In this document: in pieces, positions 15,916-24,334 of the stretch
Layout of the letters: each line of letters opens with the position of its first letter
Numbering within the stretch: the first letter of the stretch is position 1
Assembly (NCBI GenBank): GCA_036278715.1
Contig: DASUKN010000050.1
Coordinates: 1-64,000 of the forward strand
DNA: 64,000 nt
Reading direction: 5' to 3'
Source of the DNA: Udaeobacter sp025935755
GTDB taxonomy: Bacteria > Verrucomicrobiota > Verrucomicrobiia > Chthoniobacterales > UBA10450
Program-made: the position numbers and the translations under genes
The notes under the pieces: model-generated
Told to the model about the DNA's origin: nothing
The model's database searches: none
The model's input: only the letters and a program-made list of their open reading frames with translations

Positions 15916-16947
15916 TTACTGTGGTGGAGCTTCGGAACCCTCGTCCTGGTCGTCTTCGACGTCGTCCTCAGTCACTTTCCAACTCTTGTCCGGGTTGTAC
16001 TTGTCCATGCTTTGGAACGTCTTCAGCGTATCGGGGCCGAGATCCTTTTCGTACACCACACCATCAGGGCCAACCATAAATGTCATGACTCCCGTCACGC
16101 GATACTCAGCAGGCGCGGCGGCCAGCGCGAAGCCACCGATCATTGCGCCGCCGACCATAAAGTCCATCTCACCCATCGGCGCCGCGGGTCCTTGCCCCTT
16201 CAATACCTTGAAGTAGTAACCGTGATAAGGTTTACCTCCCGCTCCTTGAGCGGAATAGCCTTCCTCAAGCGCCTTGGCGACTTCTTCTCCCACCGGACCT
16301 CCCCATGTCCCGTCCGGGTTTTGCCATCCGAGACCGTCGTGTTTTCCAGGTGTGCTGATAACACGCTGTGCGTATTGGTTCACCTTCGCACCATCATGTT
16401 TTTCCATTGCATATTCGTGCTGCGCGTCCACGAAACCACGGCAAATCTCAATCGCGTTCAGTTCGTTCGCGCCCACGCGCCGATTTAATATTTCTTCACG
16501 GCCTACTTTTGTATCGAAAAACCATTTCCCGTTCTTCTTTACCAGTGGAATCGGAAGCGGGAAATCATCGTTGCCTACTAGAACGACGGCCTCATTCGGA
16601 TTTTTCTTGTCGGTCTGGATGGACATTTTCTCTTTCGCTTTGGCTGCGAATGCCTCTGCGCGGTTTTTATCCTGAACCGGGTCTTCGGAAGCGACTATGT
16701 CCTCGCTGTCGGGTCCCAGAATTTCCTTCGCAGCAGCAGCGTCAAAATTACCTGCGACCTGGACAAGGGCGTCGGCTGCTTGTTGCGCTGTGTTGAATTG
16801 TTTTTGACCTGATGCCGGCGCCGAAGCTGTGTCGGATTTCGACTCTGGCGCGGCGTTCAAGTCGAAGCCTAACAAGTAAAAGCTGACAATGGCAGAACCG
16901 AGCAGTGTAAATCTTGAGGAAGTCATAAGTGTTGTTCTTGATTTCAT
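15916..16947 (-). CDS. DUF2950 secreted protein
   Basis: About 343 residues from the ATG at 16945-16947, where a signal peptide begins after MKSRTTLMTSSRF; the longer frame runs back into the end of the previous gene in poly-Ala/Val sequence and is not credible. DUF2950 features: FNTAQQAADALVQVAGNFD, the IPLVKKNGKWFFDTKVGREE strand pair, NELNAIEICRGFVDAQHEYA, and GYYFKVLKGQGPAAPMGEMD. Function unknown, and not an enzyme by any motif I can see. It lies 25 bases after the DUF3300 gene; DUF3300-DUF2950 pairs recur in many Gram-negative genomes, which supports one transcription unit. Confidence 0.85.
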   Translation of the reverse strand: MKSRTTLMTSSRFTLLGSAIVSFYLLGFDLNAAPESKSDTASAPASGQKQFNTAQQAADALVQVAGNFDAAAAKEILGPDSEDIVASEDPVQDKNRAEAFAAKAKEKMSIQTDKKNPNEAVVLVGNDDFPLPIPLVKKNGKWFFDTKVGREEILNRRVGANELNAIEICRGFVDAQHEYAMEKHDGAKVNQYAQRVISTPGKHDGLGWQNPDGTWGGPVGEEVAKALEEGYSAQGAGGKPYHGYYFKVLKGQGPAAPMGEMDFMVGGAMIGGFALAAAPAEYRVTGVMTFMVGPDGVVYEKDLGPDTLKTFQSMDKYNPDKSWKVTEDDVEDDQDEGSEAPPQ

Positions 16948-16972
16948 TTTAGTTTTCCTTCGTTGCTTCCTT

Positions 16973-18541
16973 TTATCTTCGGCGTCCTCCACCACCACCA
17001 CGACCGCCGCCCCCTCTGCCGCCGCCACCGCCACGACTCATCCCACCGCCGCCGCGTCCTCCACCGCCGCCTCGGCTCATTCCACCGTGACCGCCGCCCC
17101 GGCTCATTCCGCCGCCGCCCATGCTGTGGCCGCCCCTGTTGCTGCTGGCTCGCGCGTAGTTTCCGCTGCCACCGCCGCCAAATCCTCCACCCCTTGAACC
17201 AGTGCTCGGTCGCGATGACGCACTGCGGTTGCCTACTTGGTTTTTAGCTGTGCCGCCACCCGGTCGCGCTCCTGCCCCGCCGCCAGCTGGACGGTTTCCG
17301 GCGCCGGCTCCTCCGCCTGGGCGATTCCCAGCACCGCCGCCACCGGGTCGATTACCTGCACCTGCGCCGCCGCCGGGTCGATTGCCTGCACCCGCGCCAC
17401 CGCCAGGTCGATTGCCTGCACCCGCGCCACCAGGACCACCGGGTTTTCCGGCACCACCAATGCCGCCCGCGCCGCCGGGACCACCAGGTCTTCCTGCGCC
17501 GCCAATGCCGCCCGCACCTCCCGGGCCACCGGGTCTTCCGGCGCCACCAATCCCACCGGGACCGCCGGCACCGCCACGACCGCCTGCTCCGCCTCGATTA
17601 CCGGCTCCTCGGGCACCTTGACCACCGAACTTGTTCGCGGTTCCTCTGTCACCATATGGTGCATTTCCACGGTGTTGTGGATTGTGGTTCCATCGATTGC
17701 CTTGCCCACCTTGGCCGCGGTTTACGTTGCGATTGAAATTGTTGTTCTTATTAAAATTATTGTTGTTGTTGATGTTGACGTTGCCGCCGTTCCAATCGCA
17801 ATTGCCCCAGTGGCCGCCCCACGCGCCCCAGGCCGCGGCACCGAGCGCAATTCCCGCTCCCCATGCCAAAGCGGTTCCTGGCACATAGCCCGGATACGTA
17901 TAGGGATAATAAGGATACGCAGCCGGAGCAGGCCCGTACACCACGGTCGGATCGTACGAGGGCACATAAACGACGTCTGGGTTTGCCTGCTGAATCTCGA
18001 TCACCTGCTTCCCACTGGAGACTGTCTCCGTCTTTACCACCGATTGGGCAGTGGTTTTCAGATTTCCTGTGCCCTGAGCCTTCGCACGCATACGCTGGAC
18101 GGCATCCATTACGTCCGTTTGCTGCGCCAGGAATGCGTTTCCCAAATCGGTCGTCCATTGAATATTGCCGGCCATCCGCTGAACCACGTCTGGAAATTCT
18201 ACCAGTGACTGGACGCTTGGATCCCACGGCTGCTTTGCCACGGAGTCTGCCAGCGCTTTGCCTTGCAAATTTTTATTGTTGGCCATCCACTGTTGAAGCT
18301 GAATAACTTCCAATGGGTAAGTGGAAGCGGCGAGAGTTTGCGCCAGGAGTGGATCAGGGTACAGCGCGATCGGCGCGACGAGAGAATCCAACTCCTGCGG
18401 TGCTAGTGTAGTTGTCTCCTGATCGTTGGCGGTGGTCGACATCTCCTGCGATTGCGCCTGCTGCGCGAATGCGGTGGAGGTCAACGCGAGACCGACGATG
18501 GCGACTACGCCGTGAACTAATATGCGGCTTCGTGGCTTCAT
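16973..18541 (-). CDS. DUF3300 secreted protein with long glycine-rich tail
   Basis: A 522-residue protein. A signal peptide (MKPRSRILVHGVVAIVGLAL) precedes a DUF3300 domain to about residue 215: ELDSLVAPIALYPDPLLAQ, VQSLVEFPDVVQRM, and NPDVVYVPSYDPTVVYGPAP. An Asn-rich stretch follows (NINNNNNFNKNNNFNRNVNR), then about 230 residues of Gly-rich repeats, first GGxGGAGRPGGP-type units and finally SRGGG/RGGGG blocks. The tail is collagen-like in composition but not in strict Gly-X-Y register, and it is basic, so it may bind polyanions or cell wall. A box-like motif lies 60 bases upstream. The strongly repetitive tail may vary in length between strains. Confidence 0.85.
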   Translation of the reverse strand: MKPRSRILVHGVVAIVGLALTSTAFAQQAQSQEMSTTANDQETTTLAPQELDSLVAPIALYPDPLLAQTLAASTYPLEVIQLQQWMANNKNLQGKALADSVAKQPWDPSVQSLVEFPDVVQRMAGNIQWTTDLGNAFLAQQTDVMDAVQRMRAKAQGTGNLKTTAQSVVKTETVSSGKQVIEIQQANPDVVYVPSYDPTVVYGPAPAAYPYYPYTYPGYVPGTALAWGAGIALGAAAWGAWGGHWGNCDWNGGNVNINNNNNFNKNNNFNRNVNRGQGGQGNRWNHNPQHRGNAPYGDRGTANKFGGQGARGAGNRGGAGGRGGAGGPGGIGGAGRPGGPGGAGGIGGAGRPGGPGGAGGIGGAGKPGGPGGAGAGNRPGGGAGAGNRPGGGAGAGNRPGGGGAGNRPGGGAGAGNRPAGGGAGARPGGGTAKNQVGNRSASSRPSTGSRGGGFGGGGSGNYARASSNRGGHSMGGGGMSRGGGHGGMSRGGGGGRGGGGMSRGGGGGRGGGGRGGGGGRRR

Positions 18542-18600
18542 AATTTTTTACTTTCAACAGTTGCCTGTTACAAATACATGAACAGTGCCGAACCGGATAT

Positions 18601-18614
18601 AAGACTTTGGTCTA
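18601..18614. promoter_or_regulatory. weak DosR-box-like motif between divergent genes
   Basis: AAGACTTTGGTCTA, an imperfect dyad (AGAC/GTCT arms). It agrees with the recalled DosR core GGGACTWWAGTCCC at 9 of 14 positions, and its right flank AATAG matches other copies in the window. It lies 60 bases from the DUF3300 start and about 55 from the small gene at 18670, so it could serve either direction. Confidence 0.35.
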
Positions 18615-18669
18615 ATAGAACCGTCGGATTTAAATGATAGTCTCAAAAAATTAAATAGAAGAAATTCAT

Positions 18670-19122
18670 ATGATTAATGTCAAGAAAATCGCAGTTCTAC
18701 TGCTCGTATTCGCAGTAATGACGGGCTTCACGCAGGCGGCGAAACGTCATTCGGGCGGACCGGATGCAACTCTACGATTGAGCATGGGTTCATTCGCTCT
18801 GGGAATTGGTACCAGCTGGGGATCGGGCACGCTCACCTACAAAGGCAAAAACTACCCGGTTAAAGTAAGAGGACTGTCCGTAGGCAGGGTCGGAATGACC
18901 AGCTCTTCCGCTTCCGGGGACGTCTTCAACCTGAGGCATCTTCAAGATTTTAACGGTCATTATAACGTGGGTGGCGCGGGAACGCGGGGCGTGACTCTTG
19001 GCGCCGGGCGAACTGGTACGATCATGTCAAATCAGGCCGGTGTGATAGTGCGCGTTCAATCCACACAAAGCGGCGTTGCGGTCAATGCGACTGGTGGCGG
19101 CGTTGACATGCAGCTCCAATAA
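18670..19122 (+). CDS. small secreted protein, possibly lipid-binding type
   Basis: A 150-residue protein with a signal peptide (MINVKKIAVLLLVFAVMTGF, then TQAA). The mature part is a glycine-rich beta domain: STRLSMGSFALGIGTSWGSG-like start, KNYPVKVRGLSVGRVGM, and GAGTRGVTLGAGRTGTIMSN with an NATGGGVDMQL end. This pattern resembles the DUF1134/EipA and SYLF-type envelope proteins, in which a twisted beta-sheet is thought to bind lipid. The resemblance is by eye and low. The divergent DUF3300 gene and the motif at 18601 sit just upstream. Confidence 0.6.
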   Translation: MINVKKIAVLLLVFAVMTGFTQAAKRHSGGPDATLRLSMGSFALGIGTSWGSGTLTYKGKNYPVKVRGLSVGRVGMTSSSASGDVFNLRHLQDFNGHYNVGGAGTRGVTLGAGRTGTIMSNQAGVIVRVQSTQSGVAVNATGGGVDMQLQ

Positions 19123-19143
19123 AATGTTTGCCTGACAAATTAG

Positions 19144-19173
19144 GCTGAGTGCGCAGTCAATGGCGCACTCAGC
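19144..19173 (+). terminator. strong hairpin after small secreted protein, no T tract
   Basis: GCTGAGTGCGC (19144-19154) and GCGCACTCAGC (19163-19173) are perfect 11-bp inverted arms with an 8-base loop, 21 bases after the stop codon at 19122. No T run follows, so it is not a standard intrinsic terminator. It may act with Rho, stabilise the mRNA end, or be a small palindromic repeat. Confidence 0.45.
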
Positions 19174-19182
19174 GATGCTCGA

Positions 19183-20868
19183 ATGGCCGAGCTTTCCTCA
19201 CCCGCTGCCGTACTTGAAATCGGAACGGCAACACCATGGGGGCGGAAGTGTTCGTCGGCCTGGGTTCGTGGACCTGTTTGGGATGGGTTCTGGATGCTCA
19301 GCGCGCTTTGGCTTGCGCCAATCGTACTGTTGCTCGTCCATGGCTATTCCAATCCGGAGTCGAGTCCACTCGATCTGCTTTACTTCGGTTTAACTGCGCT
19401 GTTCTGGATCGGTCACAGGTTATCGAGCACCTATCTGGCGTATTGCACGGAAGCTTACCGGCCGCTGTTGCGCGAACAGCCGATCCGGTTCGTCGCCCTG
19501 CCGTTACTGATAACAGCAGGATGTTTTGCGGTGTTTCTTCCCGCAGACTCGGCGTTGCCGTGGACGCGTGAAGAACGATTGATTGGACTGGCGATTCTAG
19601 ATTACGCATGCGTGACCTACCATTTCGCTGCGCAACATTTCGGTGCCCTTTCGCTCTATCGTTCGCGAGCAGATCGCAGTTCGTGCATCCAGACGCGGCG
19701 ATGGGATCGGTTTTTCGCGCTGACTGCCGGCGGCGTGCTTGTGTTCGTCGCGGATATCCTGGCTGGAACCGTCGCCTACCAGGATCAATGGGTCGATCGC
19801 TGGTTCCCGGCGTGGATTGTGTCTGCTGAAAATGCCATTCGCGGCGGCGCGATGCTGGCATTGTTTGCCATCACCGCAATCATGTTAGCCGTCGAACTGC
19901 GAACGCCGCGATGGTCGTTGCCGCGCATCTTGTACATCGTTGGAGTGGCGGTGATGGTGGGGTTGGCGCTTCGGCCGCGAAGTTTGTTTCTGTTTCTTGT
20001 GATCTGGACATCACAGCACTGGATACTTGCTACGGGACTGGCATCGCAAACACCTTCGGCGGAGTCAGTCCCCGCTACCGGCTTTGTGCGCCGATACCTG
20101 CACAGGTTGAATATGCGGCCGTGGGCGGTCGTGCTTTTCCTAATGTTATTGTCGCTGGTGTTTCTTCCTGTTTTCGAAGTGGAAGCGAACAGTGGGACCG
20201 GGACCTACTACGGCGATCGAATTTTCGGGGCCTTTGCAGTACAACTGAGAACCTCAACGTGGGTACCTGCGCTGCTCGCTCTCGGTTTCGCGACAGGATT
20301 CATTCATTACCTCCTCGATCGAAGTGTCTATCGAATGTCGGACCCGCGAGTGCGCGCAGCAGCGTCCGGTCTCATCGGCAATGTCACGCGGCGTTCACGA
20401 AGGAAACAAGTTTCGTCCCTGGCGCTCGCTTTTTTGTTCGGCGTTTTCTCTGCGTCTTCGTTGCACGCGCAGATCGCAACTCCGGCGTCGCGACCACAGC
20501 CTCCAAAGGCGATCTACAGTCCGCCGCCTGTTTACCGGCCTGAATGGGCGAAACAGAAGCTCGCAGGCAAAGGGGTCGTTTTGGTTACGATTGACCAACA
20601 GAACGGCAGAGTCGTTGGAGTGCGAATGTTGCAGAGCACGGGAAACAAACAATTAGACGGCGCTGCACTCGAAGCGTATTCGCAGTGGCGTTTTCAACCC
20701 GGCACAGGATCGCAGGTCCAGATTCCCTTTGAATTTGCAAATCGGCCAAAACCTCCGCCGCCCAAAGCTAAAGCGCCGCAGCCGGCAGTTCTTTATCCTT
20801 TGTTGATTCTGCTTGGCTTTGGTGTGGCAGTAATCGCCATGCGTATGCGAAGAAGAGGCCCCACATAA
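19183..20868 (+). CDS. polytopic membrane protein fused to a TonB C-terminal-like domain
   Basis: A 561-residue protein. The first 400 residues hold about ten hydrophobic helices (for example WMLSALWLAPIVLLLVHGY and AVVLFLMLLSLVFLPVF) with conserved-looking His-rich loops (YHFAAQHFGALSLYR near residue 147). A further helix (LALAFLFGVFSASSLHA) resembling a signal peptide leads into a Pro-rich linker and then a TonB C-terminal-like fold at about residues 460-530: VYRPEWAKQKLAGKGVVLV, NGRVVGVRMLQSTGNKQLD, AYSQWRFQPG. A last helix (AVLYPLLILLGFGVAVIAM) ends the chain. A fused TonB domain normally contacts outer-membrane receptors or acts in complexes. The membrane domain's function is unknown. 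The internal signal-like helix could also mark a former gene boundary. Confidence 0.7.
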   Translation: MAELSSPAAVLEIGTATPWGRKCSSAWVRGPVWDGFWMLSALWLAPIVLLLVHGYSNPESSPLDLLYFGLTALFWIGHRLSSTYLAYCTEAYRPLLREQPIRFVALPLLITAGCFAVFLPADSALPWTREERLIGLAILDYACVTYHFAAQHFGALSLYRSRADRSSCIQTRRWDRFFALTAGGVLVFVADILAGTVAYQDQWVDRWFPAWIVSAENAIRGGAMLALFAITAIMLAVELRTPRWSLPRILYIVGVAVMVGLALRPRSLFLFLVIWTSQHWILATGLASQTPSAESVPATGFVRRYLHRLNMRPWAVVLFLMLLSLVFLPVFEVEANSGTGTYYGDRIFGAFAVQLRTSTWVPALLALGFATGFIHYLLDRSVYRMSDPRVRAAASGLIGNVTRRSRRKQVSSLALAFLFGVFSASSLHAQIATPASRPQPPKAIYSPPPVYRPEWAKQKLAGKGVVLVTIDQQNGRVVGVRMLQSTGNKQLDGAALEAYSQWRFQPGTGSQVQIPFEFANRPKPPPPKAKAPQPAVLYPLLILLGFGVAVIAMRMRRRGPT

Positions 20869-20919
20869 TCGCTATGCGGCGTGGAGCACCCCAGCGATTT
20901 ATTTGTTAGGCTTCTCAAA

Positions 20920-21675
20920 ATGCGGTTGGCCGTTCTACTCAGCACGTGCGGATTACTGACGACAATAATGCTGTGCGAGGGCGCGGACTTTTCGAAGGTT
21001 CGTGATCTGCCGCCGCTGAAAATGGGCGCGACGGATCTCGATGCGATCCTGCTGAAGACCCATTCGGTTATCGACGCGGCCAATGGTTCGGAAGATCGCG
21101 GTGAGGAAGCGGTGAAGCTCGTCATTCATAGTCAGGACATCGAGATCCCGCATCTGTCGCTGGCCAGCAGCGTCGGGTTTCCAAACGAAGTCTTCGGCTT
21201 CTCGTACACCTACAACCAGGCTGATAAGCCGATCTCATCAGTGACGATTAATTTGGGCGATTCATTACGCCGGGTATCGGTGACCGGCGGATCTGCCGAT
21301 CACGTCGAGCAATTATCGAAGCTGCTTGAGAACGACTTTCGTCGCTATTCAACTGGAGCGGGCGGCCTGAGATTCCGTCGCGTAGCAGGAATATGCCTTT
21401 CGATGTTGTTTCTGTCCTGCCTCATGATTGGCGGCGCGTATTGCTGGAACAACAGAAACTGCAAGATGGCACTCGGGATCCCGATTTGTTCCGCAATCGG
21501 TTTCCTGCTCCTTCTGCTACTGCCATGGAACAGATTTCTTCCTGGCTTCGTGGTTTATCAGAGCTATTCGCCTTTTTTCCTCGTCAGGCATGCGCGCGAG
21601 ATTTTTGTGTTGTCCCTTGTTGCGGCTCTATTCGGGATTCCATTGTTCTATTTTCTTTCCCGAAAGCAGCGATAG
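20920..21675 (+). CDS. membrane protein of unknown function
   Basis: About 251 residues from the ATG at 20920 (MRLAVLLSTCGLLTTIM, a signal peptide); the upstream GTG at 20881 would put the signal inside the chain. After the signal comes a soluble domain of about 150 residues containing NLGDSLRRVSVTGGSADHVEQ, followed by a C-terminal bundle of three helices (ICLSMLFLSCLMIGGAYCW; AIGFLLLLLLPWNRFLPGF; VLSLVAALFGIPLFYF) with WNRFLPGFVVYQSYSPFF between the last two. No family recognised. It follows the TonB-domain gene by about 50 bases in the same direction. Confidence 0.6.
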   Translation: MRLAVLLSTCGLLTTIMLCEGADFSKVRDLPPLKMGATDLDAILLKTHSVIDAANGSEDRGEEAVKLVIHSQDIEIPHLSLASSVGFPNEVFGFSYTYNQADKPISSVTINLGDSLRRVSVTGGSADHVEQLSKLLENDFRRYSTGAGGLRFRRVAGICLSMLFLSCLMIGGAYCWNNRNCKMALGIPICSAIGFLLLLLLPWNRFLPGFVVYQSYSPFFLVRHAREIFVLSLVAALFGIPLFYFLSRKQR

Positions 21676-21764
21676 CGATTCTTCAATTCGCCAAGTACTC
21701 GCGCACCGGCAGGGCATGAAACATCGCATGTTATGCCAGCGGCGGCGGAATGCATTCGCGACGC

Positions 21765-22097
21765 TCAATCCGACCGCATAACGCTGGTGATTCGGACCGA
21801 GGTGATAGAGAGCCCTTGAGCGCCATACGTGGCGAAATAATTCGCCGGTACAAGAACCGCATCGTGACCGGAAGCTTCGCCTGAGCCACGCGTTTTTGTG
21901 CCTTGATAGGAAAATTCCACTCGTACGTGGAATGCATTTGAGTTCTTAAAACGCGCGATTCGCGAGGTGCCAGACTGTTGGTAGGAAACGGTGACGCCAT
22001 TCTTTGAATTCTGCGCTGTTAGAACAGGTACTGGTAAGATCAACGCGAGGAGCGCGAGCAACAAGATATGTCGAGCGGCTACAGGGCGAATGGTCAT
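21765..22097 (-). CDS. small secreted beta-rich protein
   Basis: A 110-residue protein with a signal peptide (MTIRPVAARHILLLALLALI, then LTAQ). The mature part is about 80 residues of alternating strand-like segments (GVTVSYQQSG, FHVRVEFSYQGTKTRGSG, GLSITSVRITSV) that suggest a small beta-sandwich. No named family. It is convergent with the preceding membrane protein. No terminator with a T tract is seen between them. Confidence 0.5.
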   Translation of the reverse strand: MTIRPVAARHILLLALLALILPVPVLTAQNSKNGVTVSYQQSGTSRIARFKNSNAFHVRVEFSYQGTKTRGSGEASGHDAVLVPANYFATYGAQGLSITSVRITSVMRSD

Positions 22098-22347
22098 AAC
22101 ACATCACAACAGCAAACTGATTGCATATGTCAACAGCGGGATTGCGCCGGGCTCGGAACACCTTTTGGTGGGTGCGCCCTATCGGCGCATTGCCGTCGGT
22201 CGCAATCAACCGCCGTAACTCACGGCGGGGGTGACCGATCAATTTTGTTTTGGCGTTCGGCCGCCAATTTCTTCTCAACAGGCAGTGCGGATCGGATTTT
22301 GATCGAAACGAGCCAATCCATCCGCTATTTGTGGGCGCGACTTAGTT

Positions 22348-23139
22348 ATGGAAGCTATTGGACCCATCGACGTTCTGCCCCTTTGGGCGCTTTTCATTCT
22401 CATCCTGCTGGTGGTCCTGCTATCGGTCGAGTTTGGCTACAGGTTAGGCAAATACCGGCGGAGCCGGCGCGAGGAGGAGAAGGAAGCTCCGTTAGGCACA
22501 ATGGTTGGTGCCACACTTGGCCTACTCGCGTTCGTCCTTGCGTTCACATTTGGATTGGCTGCGCAACGCTTCGATACCAGAAGACAGGTATTACTCGACG
22601 AGGCAAACGCCATTGGAACAACCTACTTGCGCTCAGGCATGCTTCCTGAGGGTGGACCAGAAGTTCGCGATCTCCTGCGAGAGTACGTCGCTGCTCGTTT
22701 GGACGCTGTTCAGCCGGGTAAACTCGGCGAGGGCTTACGCCGTTCAGAGGACATCCAACAGAAGATCTGGACGGAAACGGAGAATGTTGGGAACAAAAAC
22801 CCGAACTCAATTGTTGTCGGCCTTTTCGTTCAATCGGTGAATCAAATGATTGATTTGCACGCGGCACGAATGCAGGCGGGCACGAGAAGTCGAATCCCCG
22901 GTGCAATCTGGCTGGGACTTTTAACTGTGGCCGTTCTTTCTCTGGCGGCCATGGGCTACTTCGAGGGGCTGACTGGAACGCGCAGATCCCTGGCAGTCTT
23001 TGCGGTCGCGATCGCGTTCTCCGTTGTCATAGAGCTAATTGCCGACCTGGACCGGCCTCAGGAAGGAGTTTTGCGAATCAGCCAGCAAGCTCTTCTCGAT
23101 GTGCAACGGTCGATGAATACAACGGGACAGGGACATTAA
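22348..23139 (+). CDS. DUF4239 (bestrophin-like) membrane protein
   Basis: A 263-residue protein. Helix one (ALFILILLVVLLSVEFGY) and helix two (GATLGLLAFVLAFTFGLAA) lead into an AQRFDTRRQVLLDEANAIGT segment, the signature of the DUF4239/bestrophin-like family, with a long helical central part (residues 85-180) and two C-terminal helices (AIWLGLLTVAVLSLAAMGYF; LAVFAVAIAFSVVIELIADL). Bestrophins are anion channels; channel activity of this branch is unproven. ATG at 22348 follows a 250-base gap with no other gene. Confidence 0.8.
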   Translation: MEAIGPIDVLPLWALFILILLVVLLSVEFGYRLGKYRRSRREEEKEAPLGTMVGATLGLLAFVLAFTFGLAAQRFDTRRQVLLDEANAIGTTYLRSGMLPEGGPEVRDLLREYVAARLDAVQPGKLGEGLRRSEDIQQKIWTETENVGNKNPNSIVVGLFVQSVNQMIDLHAARMQAGTRSRIPGAIWLGLLTVAVLSLAAMGYFEGLTGTRRSLAVFAVAIAFSVVIELIADLDRPQEGVLRISQQALLDVQRSMNTTGQGH

Positions 23140-23154
23140 CCGGCCTAACAAGTG

Positions 23155-23233
23155 TGTAGCCGCCGGCCTTGGCCGGTCCACTCCAGTTCCGTCGCCGGGA
23201 CTCTCGAAAACGGCGCACAGCGCCGTGGCTACA
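23155..23233. repeat. REP-like palindromic element
   Basis: TGTAGCCGC (23155-23163) and GCCGTGGCTACA (23222-23233) form imperfect outer arms, with GCCGGCCTTGGCCGG as an inner palindrome near 23162. It lies between the convergent DUF4239 and phosphofructokinase genes. Short elements starting TGTAGCCG occur again near 59864 in this window, supporting a dispersed family. Confidence 0.5.
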
Positions 23234-23247
23234 GTCGCTGAGCGCAA

Positions 23248-24330
23248 CTAATCGCCGAAACAAATGCCGAGTGCCCGCGCGGTGCGGAGCAGACTTCCTT
23301 CGGGATGCACGGTTTTCAATTTGCCGATAGCGTCACTGATTTTGATCGAGCCAACCTGCGGACCGGTGAAGGCAACCATTTTTCCAAATTCACCGGCAGC
23401 GATGAGTTCCACAGCTGTTGCGCCGAAGATTGAACAGAGGGCGCGATCAAAAGTGGTCGGCGATCCACCCCGCTGAAGGTGCCCGAGAACGCATACGCGC
23501 GCTTCTTTGCCGGTGCGCCGCTCGATTTCTGTGCTGACTATCGCCCCAATCCCCCCGAGGCGTGCCTCGCCGGTTTTCATCTGCGTGCCAGAAGTCACGA
23601 ACCCACCGTCTTTTTTTCGCGCGCCTTCGGCGACAACGATCATCGTAAACTTCTTTCCAAGGTGCTCGCGCTCCTGAATTTTGGCGCCGATGCTTTCATA
23701 GGAGAAGGGAATCTCAGGAATTAAAATGACGTCGGCGCCACCGGCCACGCCGGAATACAGGGCGATCCAACCCGCGTAACGTCCCATCACTTCGAGAACC
23801 ATCACGCGGTTGTGACTTTCGGCAGTGGTGTGCAGACGATCCAGTGCGTCGGTTGCGCATGACACAGCAGAATCGAATCCAAATGTGAACAGCGTTCCTT
23901 CCAAATCGTTGTCGATTGTCTTCGGCACGCCGACGACCGGGATCCCATATTCAAATAACTGCTGCGCGATGCTCAACGAGCCATCGCCTCCGATCGACAC
24001 CAGAGCGAATAAATCCAACGTTTTCATTCCCGTTTTCACTCCGTCGAGCAGTTCCTTCGACAATGCGCGACTTTCGCCGTGACCGACTTTCGCCGAAAAT
24101 TTTCCGCGGTTCGCTGTGCCGAGGATCGTTCCGCCGCGCGGCAATAATCCGCTGAGTATCCGGTAATCGAGCGGAATCGTGTGGGTCGGTTCAAGCAAAC
24201 CTTCATAGCCGCCAAGAACGCCGATGCATTCCCACCCGCGTTTGGTCGAAGCTTTCGCGACTGCGCGAATCACGGCGTTTAAGCCCGGGCAATCTCCACC
24301 GCCGGTGACAATGGCGATTCGCGTGCTCAT
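23248..24330 (-). CDS. pfkA: 6-phosphofructokinase, ATP-type by motif
   Basis: A 360-residue protein. Phosphofructokinase motifs: TGGGDCPGLNAVIRA at the N-terminus, SIGGDGSL (residues 112-119) and VPKTIDND (residues 135-142) with the catalytic Asp. The GGDG glycine, rather than GGDD, points to ATP as phosphoryl donor, while the PKTIDND lysine is shared with PPi-type enzymes; this Gly/Lys combination is typical of the group III PFKs. It catalyses fructose-6-phosphate to fructose-1,6-bisphosphate, feeding the aldolase encoded in the same set. It ends the leftward run glgP-fba-pyk-MBL-hypothetical-LOG-pfk, being 4 bases from the LOG gene. Confidence 0.9.
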   Translation of the reverse strand: MSTRIAIVTGGGDCPGLNAVIRAVAKASTKRGWECIGVLGGYEGLLEPTHTIPLDYRILSGLLPRGGTILGTANRGKFSAKVGHGESRALSKELLDGVKTGMKTLDLFALVSIGGDGSLSIAQQLFEYGIPVVGVPKTIDNDLEGTLFTFGFDSAVSCATDALDRLHTTAESHNRVMVLEVMGRYAGWIALYSGVAGGADVILIPEIPFSYESIGAKIQEREHLGKKFTMIVVAEGARKKDGGFVTSGTQMKTGEARLGGIGAIVSTEIERRTGKEARVCVLGHLQRGGSPTTFDRALCSIFGATAVELIAAGEFGKMVAFTGPQVGSIKISDAIGKLKTVHPEGSLLRTARALGICFGD

Positions 24331-24334
24331 GTGA

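Noticed and set aside
17202..18208. Long proline- and alanine-rich frames antisense to the DUF3300 gene
   Set aside because: They are the reverse translation of the Gly-rich repeat tail; low complexity, no domain.
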